NCBI RefSeq assembly: GCF_900115095.1
Contig: NZ_FOVH01000010.1
Coordinates: 62,001-126,000 of the forward strand
Reading direction: 5' to 3'
DNA: 64,000 nucleotides
From: Actinomadura madurae
Lineage (GTDB): Bacteria; Actinomycetota; Actinomycetes; Streptosporangiales; Streptosporangiaceae
In this document: piece by piece, positions 32,391 through 44,412 of the stretch
Layout of the letters: each line of letters begins with the position of its first letter
Position numbering within the stretch: position 1 is the stretch's first letter
Translations under genes and position numbers: made by a program
Notes under the pieces: generated by a model
What the model was told of the DNA's origin: nothing
What the model saw: the letters and a program-made list of their open reading frames with translations, nothing else
Databases searched by the model: none

Positions 32391-33901
32391 CCTCCCGGCT
32401 CGCTCGTGCCTGCGGACGGGGGATTCACGGCATGAGGTCTCCGACGAGCCCGCGGCCTCCGCGGGATGCGCGCCTGCCGGACGGCTTCGCGGTCGAACTC
32501 ACTCCCAACGTGCACCGCTCGCGGGATGGGCGGCTGATGCTGGGCGGTTCGCCGCCGCGCCTGCTGCGCCTCGGGGACGGGGCGGTGCGCCTGCTGGCGA
32601 GCAGCCGGTTCAAGGTGACCGATCGGACGAGCGCCGCGCTCGCCCGGCGGCTGCTGGACGCCGACGTCGTCAACCCGCGCCCGCCCGCCGTCACGGTCCG
32701 TGACACCACGATCGTGATCCCCGTGCGTGACCGCGGCGACCGGCTCGACCGGCTGCTGGCGGCCCTGCGCGCCGATGCCGAGACCTCCCGCCTGCCGATC
32801 CTGGTGGTGGACGACGGCTCCGACGACCCGGGGGCGGTGGCCCGCGTCGCCGGACGCCACGGCACCCGGCTTCTCGTGCATCCGCGCAACATGGGTCCCG
32901 CGGCGGCCCGCAACACCGGGCTGCGTGAGGCACGGACCTCGTTCGTGGCGTGCTGCGACTCCGACATCGTCCCCGAACCCGGCTGGCTCGCCCCCCTCCT
33001 GGCGCAGTTCACCGATCCGATGGTGGCCCTTGCGGCACCTCGGGTGTGCGCGCTGCCCGTGGCGGCCCCGCGCCCGCTGGACCGGTACGAGCGGGTCCGC
33101 TCGCCCCTGGACATGGGTGGGCGGGAGGGACCGGTCGTGCCGTTGACCGCGGTGCCGTACGTACCGACCGCCACCGTCGTGCTCCGGCGCGATGCCGTCG
33201 GCGGCGGCTTCGACCCCGCGATGCGGGTCGGCGAGGACGTCGACCTGTGCCAGCGGTTGCACGAGGCGGGCTGGCGGCTGCGCTACGTTCCCGCGTCCCG
33301 CGTCCGGCACGCCCACCGCACGGACCTGCGGTCCTGGCTCGCCCAGCGGGTCGGATACGGCACCGGCGCCGCCGACCTCGCGCTGCGGCATCCCGGGCGG
33401 GTTCCTCCGCTGTACGCGTCGCCGTGGACACTGGCCGCCTGCGCGCTGCTGTTGCGCGGCAGGCCGGGCCCGGCCGCCGCCGGCCTCGTGCTGACGGGTG
33501 TGGCGGCGGTCCGGCTGGCGCGGCGGATGCCCGACGCCGACACCCCGGTCAAAGCCGGGGTGCTGCTGTCGCTGGCCGCACTGCGCGGCACCGGCGAGCA
33601 ACTGCTGCGCTGCGCCGTCCGGCACCACTGGCCGATCGCCGTCGCCGTCGCCGCCGCGAATCGCCGGGCTCGCTATGTGCTGGCCGCCGCCGCCCTCGCC
33701 GAGGGCCTGGCCGACCATCGCCGCTCCGGCACCGATCTCGGGGTGGTCACCTACCTGGCCGTCCACCGCCTCGACGACCTCGCCTACGGATGGGGTGCGT
33801 GGACGGGGGCCGCGCGGAGGGGCACCGCCGCGCCCCTGCTGCCCCGCCTCGCACTGCGCCGGAAGGCTCCGGACGGAGGATCCCGCATGTCGCGCGACTG
33901 A
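32387..33901 (+). CDS. mftF: Mycofactocin glycosyltransferase MftF
   Basis: A 504-aa GT2-family glycosyltransferase: VIPVRDRGDRLDRLLAALR, ILVVDDGSDD, acceptor-loop HPRNMGPAAARNTGLREA, metal-binding VACCDSDIVPEPGW, catalytic GGFDPAMRVGEDVDLCQRL and the ending RLRYVPASRVRHAHR. Weakly hydrophobic segments follow (PLYASPWTLAACALLL, AAAGLVLTGVAAVRL), suggesting membrane attachment. MftF adds the oligoglucose chain to the premycofactocin core. It overlaps mftD by four bases. The C-terminal 130 residues continue with the family's LAVHRLDDLAYGWGAW segment. Confidence 0.94.
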   Translation: MTSRLARACGRGIHGMRSPTSPRPPRDARLPDGFAVELTPNVHRSRDGRLMLGGSPPRLLRLGDGAVRLLASSRFKVTDRTSAALARRLLDADVVNPRPPAVTVRDTTIVIPVRDRGDRLDRLLAALRADAETSRLPILVVDDGSDDPGAVARVAGRHGTRLLVHPRNMGPAAARNTGLREARTSFVACCDSDIVPEPGWLAPLLAQFTDPMVALAAPRVCALPVAAPRPLDRYERVRSPLDMGGREGPVVPLTAVPYVPTATVVLRRDAVGGGFDPAMRVGEDVDLCQRLHEAGWRLRYVPASRVRHAHRTDLRSWLAQRVGYGTGAADLALRHPGRVPPLYASPWTLAACALLLRGRPGPAAAGLVLTGVAAVRLARRMPDADTPVKAGVLLSLAALRGTGEQLLRCAVRHHWPIAVAVAAANRRARYVLAAAALAEGLADHRRSGTDLGVVTYLAVHRLDDLAYGWGAWTGAARRGTAAPLLPRLALRRKAPDGGSRMSRD

Positions 33902-34134
33902 ACGCCGCCGGCGGCCAACGACTGCCCGGTCCCGCCATCGTCGCCCGGTGCGGGACCGGGCGTACCGCCAGTATCTGCCCACCTCGCCGCCGGTTGGGCT
34001 CTGCAATCCGTAGGTTGACGGATGGTCCTGGGCAGCTCCCGCTCGTAGCGTCGTCTATGTCAACGGAGCCGGCGGCGCCCCTGGCCGGGACCGGCTGAGG
34101 CAGCCTACGGCCCTACTCTGAAAGAGAACCGGTT

Positions 34135-34503
34135 ATGACCACCTCACACCTGATCAGCAGTTGCTCGACCGCACAGCGCCCCGGCACCGCCGCTGGTGAC
34201 GCGGCGGCGGTCACCGGCATCGTCCCGCTTCCGTGGGCCGATTCCACATGCCACGCCCGAACCGCCCACGAGCTGCGCACCCCCATGGCGGCACTGCGGC
34301 TTCGACTGGAAGAAGCGCTGCTGCACCCCGCCGAAGTCGACTGGCGGACCGCAGCCGCGGAGGCGCTGAAGGCCGCTGACCGGCTTGAGGCCGTCATCAC
34401 CGACCTCCTCCGGCTCACCGAGATAGCCAGCCGCGATGCCGAACGTTCGGCTTTCTCGTTTCCTCCCTGCCCGTCATTGGCCGCCGACCGTGTAGGTGCT
34501 TGA
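34135..34503 (+). pseudogene. Histidine kinase fragment (dimerisation helix only)
   Basis: A 122-aa frame containing TAHELRTPMAALRLRLEEAL and RLEAVITDLLRLTEIAS: the His-phosphotransfer helix pair of an OmpR-type histidine kinase. No sensor precedes it and no ATP-binding domain follows; after residue about 95 the sequence turns non-conserved. Lone HisKA pieces of this size are normally remnants, so I call it a pseudogene, though the start has a modest GAGA ribosome site and a TTGACG box 115 bp upstream (34015-34020). The 233 bp ahead of it, after mftF, hold nothing else. Confidence 0.6.
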
Positions 34504-34641
34504 CAACAACATCCCTAGCACGGCGGCTCGGCGCATCGACGGCCGTTTGGTACCTCCCCGACCGCACTGGCTTGACGAGCGAGCGCCCATAGATGCGCCG
34601 AAGGGGCGTCGCTCTTCCAGGCGGCCGGGGAGGGGCTCACG

Positions 34642-35045
34642 TCACCCCGTCACCTCGGCCCCCGTCGGCAACGGCGGTTCCGCCTCGATGCGGCTGGTCT
34701 CCTCGTCGGCCAGCAGCCGGGAGCGCAAGAGGAAGCGCACGCCCTCTGGGGCTTCCAGGGAGAAACCGCTGCCCCGGCCAGGGACCACGTCGATGGTGAG
34801 GTAGGTGTGCGACCAGTACGCGTACTGGTCCGCGCTCATCCAGAAGGGGGTGTCGCCGGCCACATGACCGAGCAGGACGTCGGAGGCGCCGACCATGAAC
34901 TCCCCGCGCGGGTAGCACATGGGGGCACTGCCGTCGCAGCAGCCGCCGGACTGGTGGAACATCACCGGTCCGTGCCGCCCGGCCAGCCGCCGCACCAGGT
35001 CCTCGGCGGCCGGCGTCAACTCGACGCGCCTGGTGCGGGCGCCCA

Positions 35046-35046
<1 letters not shown>
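34642..35046 (-). CDS. DUF779 protein, partner of aldehyde dehydrogenase
   Basis: A 134-aa protein of the DUF779 family: LAGRHGPVMFHQSGGCCDGS, MCYPRGEFMVGASDVLLG, SHTYLTIDVVPGRGSGFSLE. The adjacent cysteines (GGCCDG) plus a later MCYP cysteine look like a metal or redox site. Members are nearly always encoded with ExaC/AldA-type aldehyde dehydrogenases; the role is unknown. The start overlaps the dehydrogenase stop by one base (TGATG), so it is translationally coupled. Confidence 0.9.
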
Positions 35047-36563
<1,517 letters not shown>

Positions 36564-36631
36564 GGCGGTCCTCCTCGATGGGGTGAGAGCGACGGCAACG
36601 CCGTCGGATGCGGTTCACTCTGACCCGCCGA

Positions 36632-36683
36632 GGTTGGCGGAAGGTTGGTCCGTGCTCCTTCCTGAACCAACCTCCCGCCAACC
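36632..36683. promoter_or_regulatory. Long inverted repeat between aldehyde dehydrogenase and acetyl-CoA synthetase
   Basis: GGTTGGCGGAAGGTTGGT (36632-36649) is matched at 36666-36683 by its reverse complement with one mismatch, across a 16-base spacer. Each arm is itself a direct repeat of GGTTGG, so there are four half-sites. It lies about 70 bp upstream of the aldehyde dehydrogenase start and 98 bp upstream of acs. It is best read as a multi-site operator for both divergent genes, perhaps for the GAF regulator at 40183 (inference). Confidence 0.65.
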
Positions 36684-36780
36684 CTCTCCCGCCAGGCTGA
36701 CCACCTGCCCTGCCTTGCCGCGCCCGTCTCCGGCTGCCGCACAGGGGGCGTCAGCACCCGCAACCATGGAAGGAATCCGG

Positions 36781-38757
<1,977 letters not shown>

Positions 38758-38847
38758 TGACATTTCCGATCCACCGCACCGACCGCGGATCGCGCCGCCG
38801 CGAGCACCACGGCGGCGCACAGATGAACTGGAAGGCGTACACCGCTG

Positions 38848-39417
38848 ATGCGACTCGTCCTCATCGGCCCGCCCGGAGCGGGCAAGGGCACCCAGGCGGC
38901 AAGGTTGAGCCGAAGGCTCGGCGTCCCGCACATCTCCACCGGCGATCTGTTCCGCGACCACCTGACCCTCGGGACGCCTCTCGGGCGGCTGGCCGGGAAG
39001 TACCTCGAGACGGGCGAACTCGTCCCCGATCACGTCACCGCGGACATGGTGCGCCGGCGGCTGGTGCGCCCGGACGCGCGGCGGGGCTTTCTCCTCGACG
39101 GATTTCCCCGCACCGTACGGCAGGCGGGCGAGCTCTCGGCCATGCTGGCCGCCGAGGACGGTGACCTGGACGCGGTGGTCGAGTTCACGGCCCCCGAGGA
39201 CGTCGTGGTCGAGCGGTTGCTGAACCGGGGCCGCGCCGATGACACAGAGGAGGTCATCCGGCTACGGCAGCGGACGTATCGCGAGCGGACGGCGCCGCTC
39301 CTCAGCCGATACGCCGACATCCTGGTGACGATCAACGCCATCGGAACCGTGGACGAGATCGCCCGCCGAGTGGTAGAGGCGCTGTCGGACGCGCGGGCGG
39401 CGAAGCGGGCCCCCTAG
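38848..39417 (+). CDS. Short-form adenylate kinase
   Basis: A 189-aa adenylate kinase: P-loop LIGPPGAGKGTQAARLS, AMP-binding STGDLFRDHLTLGTPLG, FLLDGFPRTVRQAGEL and RGRADDTEEVIRLRQRTYRE. It has the short LID, without the zinc-finger cysteines. Converts AMP plus ATP to 2 ADP. The position 90 bp after acs fits AMP recycling from acyl-adenylate chemistry, so this is probably a second, pathway-linked copy rather than the ribosomal-operon adk (inference). GGAAGG precedes the ATG. Convergent with the next gene. Confidence 0.9.
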   Translation: MRLVLIGPPGAGKGTQAARLSRRLGVPHISTGDLFRDHLTLGTPLGRLAGKYLETGELVPDHVTADMVRRRLVRPDARRGFLLDGFPRTVRQAGELSAMLAAEDGDLDAVVEFTAPEDVVVERLLNRGRADDTEEVIRLRQRTYRERTAPLLSRYADILVTINAIGTVDEIARRVVEALSDARAAKRAP

Positions 39418-39446
39418 GAATCCGCCGCACTGATCCCCGCAGCCGG

Positions 39447-40076
39447 TCACATCATCAGCAGCATCACGCACATGCCTACGGCCATCAGCTTGCCGCAGGT
39501 ACGTGCCTTGTCCGGTCCGCCCACCGCGTGGCCGGTTCCGGGCATCGGCGCATGGTCCGCCTGGACAGGACGGCGGCCGCCGGGCCAGACGGTGTATGCG
39601 CAGAAGTAGAGCAGAAAGGCGCCTGTGAGCAGCGGCATTCCGCTGGAGTGTTCTGCCGCGCTCATGTGCATCTGGTGCGTCTGCCCGTGGTGCGTGGACG
39701 GGGACGGAATCGCCGCGGCCGGCATGACCAGGCCCATGTACACCATGGAGAGGTGACTGACGACGTCGTGCAGGTGGCGGCCTCGGCGTCTGGCGCCCCG
39801 GAATCCCGCAGCGCCCAACCTGGCCAGTGACGCCAGCGCCGCGGCACCGAACAAGATGACCCAGAGTGGCGCGGGAATGGCCATGCCCAGGCCAAACGGC
39901 AGGGCCATCACTGCTGCGCCCAGGCCCATCAGCGCGTCGGACGCGTAGGACAGGGTGTCCCGGTCGCAGGGAGCAGGAGCCGGCGACCGGGAGCGCAGCC
40001 GGCTCAGGCTGTTCAGTCCGGCGCTGCCCATGAGCACGACCACCGCACAGGCGATGACAGGTGGGGCGTTCATCAT
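39447..40076 (-). CDS. DUF5134 multi-pass membrane protein
   Basis: A 209-aa membrane protein with about six helices (for example PPVIACAVVVLMGSAGLN, ALMGLGAAVMALPFGLGMAI, LWVILFGAAALASLARL, LSMVYMGLVMPAAAIP, LLTGAFLLYFCAYTVW, KLMAVGMCVMLLMM). Between helices are His/Met-rich segments (HHGQTHQMHMSAAEHSSGM), similar to copper-handling membrane proteins. It resembles the DUF5134 family. ATG at 40076 (one codon upstream of a second ATG). It is downstream of the GAF regulator on the same strand, 106 bp apart. Function unknown; metal handling is a guess. Confidence 0.75.
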   Translation of the reverse strand: MMNAPPVIACAVVVLMGSAGLNSLSRLRSRSPAPAPCDRDTLSYASDALMGLGAAVMALPFGLGMAIPAPLWVILFGAAALASLARLGAAGFRGARRRGRHLHDVVSHLSMVYMGLVMPAAAIPSPSTHHGQTHQMHMSAAEHSSGMPLLTGAFLLYFCAYTVWPGGRRPVQADHAPMPGTGHAVGGPDKARTCGKLMAVGMCVMLLMM

Positions 40077-40182
40077 CGTGAGCTCCGATTCCTGGTGCCG
40101 GCCGGTGCGGCGGTTTCTCCCCTTCACGGAGGACGAGTTCGGCTCGGGCCGGCTCCCAGGGCGAATGACATGTGTCTCGCGT

Positions 40183-41436
40183 TCAGCGATTCGCCGTGCG
40201 CAGGCAGGCCGTGAGCAATGGCCGGGCCGGGTGAGGCGCGCCGCCCAGCGCTGCCACCGCGCGTTCCAGCACCTCCACATCGTGGGGGGCGTGATCGGCG
40301 TAGCGCAGCACCGCCTGCGGCTCGGGGCGGTCCAGCAGCGCCTCGCGTAGCGCGACGGCCAGGTAGTGACCGTGTTCGACCAGCGCGGGCGCGTCGGTGC
40401 CGGGCAGCAGGTCGCCGCCGTAGACCTCGGTCGCCGCGGCCACGTCCCCGGCACGTAGATGCTCCAGCAGCTCGTTCGCGTCGCACCGCACCGGCAGCTG
40501 GAGTCGGTATGGACGGGACCCGATCCGGCCGCCGAGGATGGATCGCAGGTGGGATACCTCTGCTTTGAGAGTCGTCCGGCTTGTTCTGCCATGTCCATAC
40601 ACTCGGGCGTGCAGCATGTCCAAAGAGAGCCCCCGGTTGTTCAGCGCCAGCACCGCCAGGATCTCCGTCTGACGATGGGTCAGCCGCAGGAGATTCCCGC
40701 CGAGCCATGCTTCGGCCCGGCCGAGCAGCCTCAGCCGCAGCAAGCCTTCGGGCGTGCCCTCCTGTTCCCGGTCGGTGCCCGTGAGGTGCGTCGCGGCGGC
40801 GGGGATCTCTCGCTCCAGGACGCCGGCCAGCGCGCGGGCGGTGGCCAGCCCCATCGGGTGGGCCCGCTCCCACGTGGTGGACAGGTCCAGCACGCCCAAC
40901 TGCGCGCCGGTCCCCGGGTGGTGTACCGGTGCGGCCCAGCACGCCCAGCCGTGCACGGCGCCGGCGTAGTGTTCGGCGGAGTACACCGTCGCAGCCCTGC
41001 CGGTCCGCAGCGCCAGGTCCAGCGCGTTGGTCCCGACGCTGGACTCGTCCCAGCGGCCGCCGGGCACGAAGTTCACCCGCTCGGCCCGGCGGCGCATGAT
41101 CCGGTCGGCGTACGTCCACAGGATGCGCGCGTGCGGATCGGTCACCGCCACGACCAGGTCGCCGTCCCCGGCTGCGCGGCGCAATTCCGGCTCCAGCCGT
41201 CGCACGGCATCCCGCAGCGGGCTCTCCTCCCACACCGCCGCCGTCTCGTCCGGGTCCGCCAAGGGCGCGGCGTCCACGCTCGGCGCCAGGTGATCGGCTG
41301 ACCGTTTCCAGCTCGCTGCGATCTCGGCTCGCACTCCGGTCCGCGCGGCTCCCCGGGTCCGCTGGCCTTGCAGATAGGCCGCCCAGGCACGTTCCAGCCA
41401 CAAGCGTCGTTCTCGCGAATCCGTACTGGACGGCAT
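40183..41436 (-). CDS. GAF-domain transcriptional regulator with C-terminal winged helix
   Basis: A 417-aa paralogue of the regulator at 19227, with the same order: GAF sensor (RIMRRRAERVNFVPGGRWDE, SVGTNALDLALRTGRAA, WAAPVHHPGTGAQLGVLDLS) then winged helix (LTHRQTEILAVLALNNRG, SRTTLKAEVSHLRSILGG). It lacks the sigma-54 AAA+ domain of AcoR-like activators. The ATG at 41436 has GGAGG six bases upstream. It lies between the aldehyde/acyl-CoA genes and the dimethylformamidase locus. It may act on the inverted repeat at 36632 or on the alcohol dehydrogenases (inference). Confidence 0.85.
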   Translation of the reverse strand: MPSSTDSRERRLWLERAWAAYLQGQRTRGAARTGVRAEIAASWKRSADHLAPSVDAAPLADPDETAAVWEESPLRDAVRRLEPELRRAAGDGDLVVAVTDPHARILWTYADRIMRRRAERVNFVPGGRWDESSVGTNALDLALRTGRAATVYSAEHYAGAVHGWACWAAPVHHPGTGAQLGVLDLSTTWERAHPMGLATARALAGVLEREIPAAATHLTGTDREQEGTPEGLLRLRLLGRAEAWLGGNLLRLTHRQTEILAVLALNNRGLSLDMLHARVYGHGRTSRTTLKAEVSHLRSILGGRIGSRPYRLQLPVRCDANELLEHLRAGDVAAATEVYGGDLLPGTDAPALVEHGHYLAVALREALLDRPEPQAVLRYADHAPHDVEVLERAVAALGGAPHPARPLLTACLRTANR

Positions 41437-41477
41437 CGGTGCCTCCGGTGTCAGCGGAAACCACTCCCTCATCGGCA

Positions 41478-41518
41478 CCGGCCGGCGTGCGGTCCTCGAT
41501 CGGCCGCACGCCGGCCGG
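41478..41518 (-). terminator. Strong hairpin after the first dimethylformamidase operon
   Basis: CCGGCCGGCGTGCGG (41478-41492) pairs perfectly with 41504-41518 over an 11-base loop. It lies 35 bp beyond the stop of dmfA2 and before the regulator start. There is no T-run, as is common in high-GC actinomycete terminators. Confidence 0.7.
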
Positions 41519-41552
41519 ATGTGTCAGTGGTCGATCTGGTCGGTCGGCGGAC

Positions 41553-43853
41553 TCAGCCGGCGGGAGTGCCGGACGCGCTGGGCGCCTCGGTGAGAGACGG
41601 CAGCGGCTCGTCCGACATGAACCTGCGCAGGACGTTCTCGGTCATGCGGGACACGTTGTTGTCGCAGCCGTTCTCCAGGAGTGAGCCGCACCAGGCGATC
41701 GAGCTTGACGAGAACACTCCGCCGCCGTTCTTGGTGGTGAAATAGACGATGTCGGCGCGAACGTTGGGATCCATGGACCCGCCCACCATCGGGATGTTGA
41801 AGAGGATCTCCTCGACCACGCGCGGATAGTTGTCGGAATGGCCCTCGCTGTAGGCCAGCAGGAGGGTATGGGGAGGTGTCCCCAGCGAGAGGTCGTAGCG
41901 GTCCAGTTCGCTGCCGGCCGCGCCCCCGCCGACCAGTCCGAAGTCGCCGATCTTCTCGTTCGGGCCGATGCCGTCCATGATGAAGTTCGCGCGCGGGTCG
42001 CGGGCGTCGGGCATCTGGACGTAGTAGGACGACTCGTCGAATCCCTCGGCGGTGAATCCAGTGCCGAAGTTCTTCTGCGGGGTGCGTGCCCGTCCACGCC
42101 ACAGGCCGGAGCGCTGACCGTTGGTCTGCAGATGGTACTCACCCGGGCTCGCCTGCCAGGCGCGCGAACCGTATTCGGCCTTGCGCACCTCCATCAGGTG
42201 CTTCTTCTCCGGGTGCCAGTTGGCGATCCAGTAGAACCCGTTCGCTCCGAGGTACATGCCCCGGCCGCCGGCGGCCAGGTAGGTCTCCCAGGCGTCGAGC
42301 ATTTCGCCCGAGTAGTACTCCGGGTGCGAGCCGGTCATGACCACCTGGTAGCGGCCGAGCAGGTCCGCTCCCTGGTCGTGGAGTTCGCGGTCGGTGGCGA
42401 CGTCGAACTCGATGCCGATCGCGCCGAGCCAGGCCCCCAGATGCAGGTCCGCCGGGAACTGCCAGGGGCCGCCCGAGGCGGTGCGGAACTTGGGCCGCAG
42501 GTTGACGATCGGCCGCAGAGCGGAGGAGTAGTGGACGCCGCTGCCGTCGGTGTGGGTGTCGTAGGTGGAGCGTCCGAACTCGGGATGCTCGTGCAGCCAG
42601 AAGTCGAGCTCGTCGATGACGGCGGTGCGCCCGAAGATCGACTGGGCGATCTGGATGTCGTTGAAGTGCTCGTTGGCGTAGGCGAGGTAGCTGGTGGTCG
42701 GGATGAGCAGCAGCGCCTTCGCCGTTGCCCGGCCTCGCGGCGGAAGCACGAAGAACGGAATCCAGTCCTCCGACTCTCCCTGCAGCAGCCGCAGGGCGTA
42801 AATGCCCGAACGGAAGTCGTCCGGTACCCGCCAGGCGAAGTCGGTGTCCCAGCCGCAGTCCTCCAGGTCGTCGTCATGGAAATGGATGGCGCCGTACTCG
42901 CCCGGGGCGTGCGTGAAGTTCTCCTCGACGCCGCGCCAGTTCCACCCGGTCACCGCCCGGGCGGGAAAGTTCACGCACTCACCGTGCAGGCCGTGCGGGC
43001 CCCGGTCAGCGACCCTGTCGCCGATGATGCCGTCCGGTCCGATGCCTTCGGCGAAGTCCCAGGAGGCCAGCAGCCCCTCGCGCGGGGGTGCGCCCCCACG
43101 AGTGATGGCCTCCAACTCGTCCTCGCGCAGCACCCGGTTCCACACCTTGGGCGAGTCGACCTTGCCGTTGTAATGCGAATCGACCCGAGGCGACCCCTCC
43201 GTCACCGGGCATCCGCCGATCATGAACGCGCCGCGGCCGTTCGCGACCCGCGCGGTCAGCCGGACATCGGTGTCCCCCTCGCCGCTGATGGGCACGACCG
43301 GCGACAGCAGGCTGTTCACCGAGTTGACGACGGAACGGACGTAGACGGTCGCGCGCTGGTCCGCGGGGTCGTAACCGACGGCGATCGAGTACCAGCAGGA
43401 GCGATGCAACGGTGAGCGCGTCTCGACGACCGTCGTCTTGGTGCCGTCGCCGATCAGGAGGCACGGCCTCCCGTGCCTGATGCCCAGGGCATAGCCGGTA
43501 TTGGACTCCTTCACATAGCGGCCGAACACTATCTGGTCGTCGTTCTCCGGCGTGGTCGGGCACACGAACGCGTGCAATGTGAAGGGTCCGTCCAGAGCGA
43601 GCTTTCCCTGGTCGTGGACCACCACGTAGGATCCCGGGTCGGTCGGTTGGAACCGCGCCGGATAGGTCCCGTTGATCGGGACTTCGAGGACCTCGTCGAA
43701 GCCGGGTCCGGCCGGATTGGTGTCACCGTTGACGAGCCGGACGACATCGGCGCGGTAGGTACCGGTTCGGACGCTGCTGACCTTGAACTCGATCGTCTCT
43801 CCCGGCGCGACGGACAGCCGGTCCGCGTAACCGTGGATCGCGGTCTCCTTCAT
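41553..43853 (-). CDS. dmfA2: N,N-dimethylformamidase large subunit, copy 1
   Basis: A 766-aa enzyme subunit that hydrolyses N,N-dimethylformamide to formate and dimethylamine. The N-terminal part contains a concanavalin-like module (GPFTLHAFVCPTTPENDDQI, DSHYNGKVDSPKVWNRVLRE); the C-terminal part is the DMFA2 catalytic domain (RSTYDTHTDGSGVHYSSALR, MTGSHPEYYSGEMLDAWETY, MYLGANGFYWIANWHPEK). Tyr431, His510 and Glu512 have spacing that matches what I recall of the 2-Tyr-1-carboxylate iron site of the Paracoccus enzyme. GGAGGAA directly precedes the ATG at 43853. It follows dmfA1 by ten bases. A full paralogue is at 52734. Confidence 0.93.
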   Translation of the reverse strand: MKETAIHGYADRLSVAPGETIEFKVSSVRTGTYRADVVRLVNGDTNPAGPGFDEVLEVPINGTYPARFQPTDPGSYVVVHDQGKLALDGPFTLHAFVCPTTPENDDQIVFGRYVKESNTGYALGIRHGRPCLLIGDGTKTTVVETRSPLHRSCWYSIAVGYDPADQRATVYVRSVVNSVNSLLSPVVPISGEGDTDVRLTARVANGRGAFMIGGCPVTEGSPRVDSHYNGKVDSPKVWNRVLREDELEAITRGGAPPREGLLASWDFAEGIGPDGIIGDRVADRGPHGLHGECVNFPARAVTGWNWRGVEENFTHAPGEYGAIHFHDDDLEDCGWDTDFAWRVPDDFRSGIYALRLLQGESEDWIPFFVLPPRGRATAKALLLIPTTSYLAYANEHFNDIQIAQSIFGRTAVIDELDFWLHEHPEFGRSTYDTHTDGSGVHYSSALRPIVNLRPKFRTASGGPWQFPADLHLGAWLGAIGIEFDVATDRELHDQGADLLGRYQVVMTGSHPEYYSGEMLDAWETYLAAGGRGMYLGANGFYWIANWHPEKKHLMEVRKAEYGSRAWQASPGEYHLQTNGQRSGLWRGRARTPQKNFGTGFTAEGFDESSYYVQMPDARDPRANFIMDGIGPNEKIGDFGLVGGGAAGSELDRYDLSLGTPPHTLLLAYSEGHSDNYPRVVEEILFNIPMVGGSMDPNVRADIVYFTTKNGGGVFSSSSIAWCGSLLENGCDNNVSRMTENVLRRFMSDEPLPSLTEAPSASGTPAG

Positions 43854-43863
43854 TTCCTCCATC

Positions 43864-44226
43864 TCACTCGCCCTTCAGGTCGCGCACCCGCCGGAGGAAG
43901 ATCCCGTGCAGAACGGCCTCCTCGGTGGGAAAGGTCTCGTCATCAAGGATCTTGGCGGGCTGACCGCGCACACCCGACAGCACGCCGATCCGGTATTCGG
44001 CCCACGGCCTGGTCATCACCCCGATGTACTTGCCGGCCTGTGGCTGGCGCCGGAAGTACTGCAGGACCCGTTCGAGGTCATCAGAGTGCTGACCGAGGGG
44101 CCTCTTGCAGTGCTCTTCGATGAGCTCATCGGTGATGAGCGAGCGGATCATCCGACGGTGCTTCGCGCTCCAGTCCTCGTAAACCTGCAGCTGCTTGTCC
44201 ACCAGCCGGTCTTCGTTGGCGGCCAT
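43864..44226 (-). CDS. dmfA1: N,N-dimethylformamidase small subunit, copy 1
   Basis: A 120-aa all-helical subunit (YEDWSAKHRRMIRSLITDEL, HSDDLERVLQYFRRQPQAGK, KYIGVMTRPWAEYRIGVLSG), length and sequence typical of the small DMFase subunit that packs on the large one. AAGGAGG precedes the ATG at 44226. It lies upstream of dmfA2 and downstream of the LuxR gene, all on the minus strand. The second copy at 52339 shares HSDDLERVLxYxR and KYIxVxTRPxxEWRI. Confidence 0.93.
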   Translation of the reverse strand: MAANEDRLVDKQLQVYEDWSAKHRRMIRSLITDELIEEHCKRPLGQHSDDLERVLQYFRRQPQAGKYIGVMTRPWAEYRIGVLSGVRGQPAKILDDETFPTEEAVLHGIFLRRVRDLKGE

Positions 44227-44234
44227 CACCCCTC

Positions 44235-44291
44235 CTTTCGTTGGGGTCAGCCTCCACACCGCGGCGGCGCGAGTCCATACGTCAATCGACC
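44235..44291 (-). promoter_or_regulatory. dmfA1 promoter/leader element, duplicated upstream of the amine oxidase
   Basis: Reading on the minus strand, GGTCGATTGACGTATGGACT (44291-44272) is followed by GCGG, GGAGGCTGAC and the ribosome site. The same 20 bases and the GGAGGCTGA block occur on the plus strand at 45645-45695. A TTGACG core suggests a -35 box or an activator site. A weaker version (TTCAGTTGACGGATATCGG) lies about 100 bp upstream of the second dmfA1. Confidence 0.6.
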
Positions 44292-44412
44292 TATAGGGCC
44301 GCGCCGGAAGCGATGGACGCCGTGGGCGACCTGCGCGCGAGGGCGCACCGGCCGCCCGCCGAACGGGCCGATCGGCAGACGGGCCACTCGACCGGCGGAC
44401 GCGAAGTCGGAA

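Noticed and set aside
31193..33901. A 902-codon plus-strand frame across mftD
   Set aside because: Only the part from 32387 is real (MftF). The upstream portion is an out-of-frame reading of mftD.
31568..34006. An 812-codon minus-strand frame
   Set aside because: Antisense to mftD and mftF, both of which have unmistakable family motifs.
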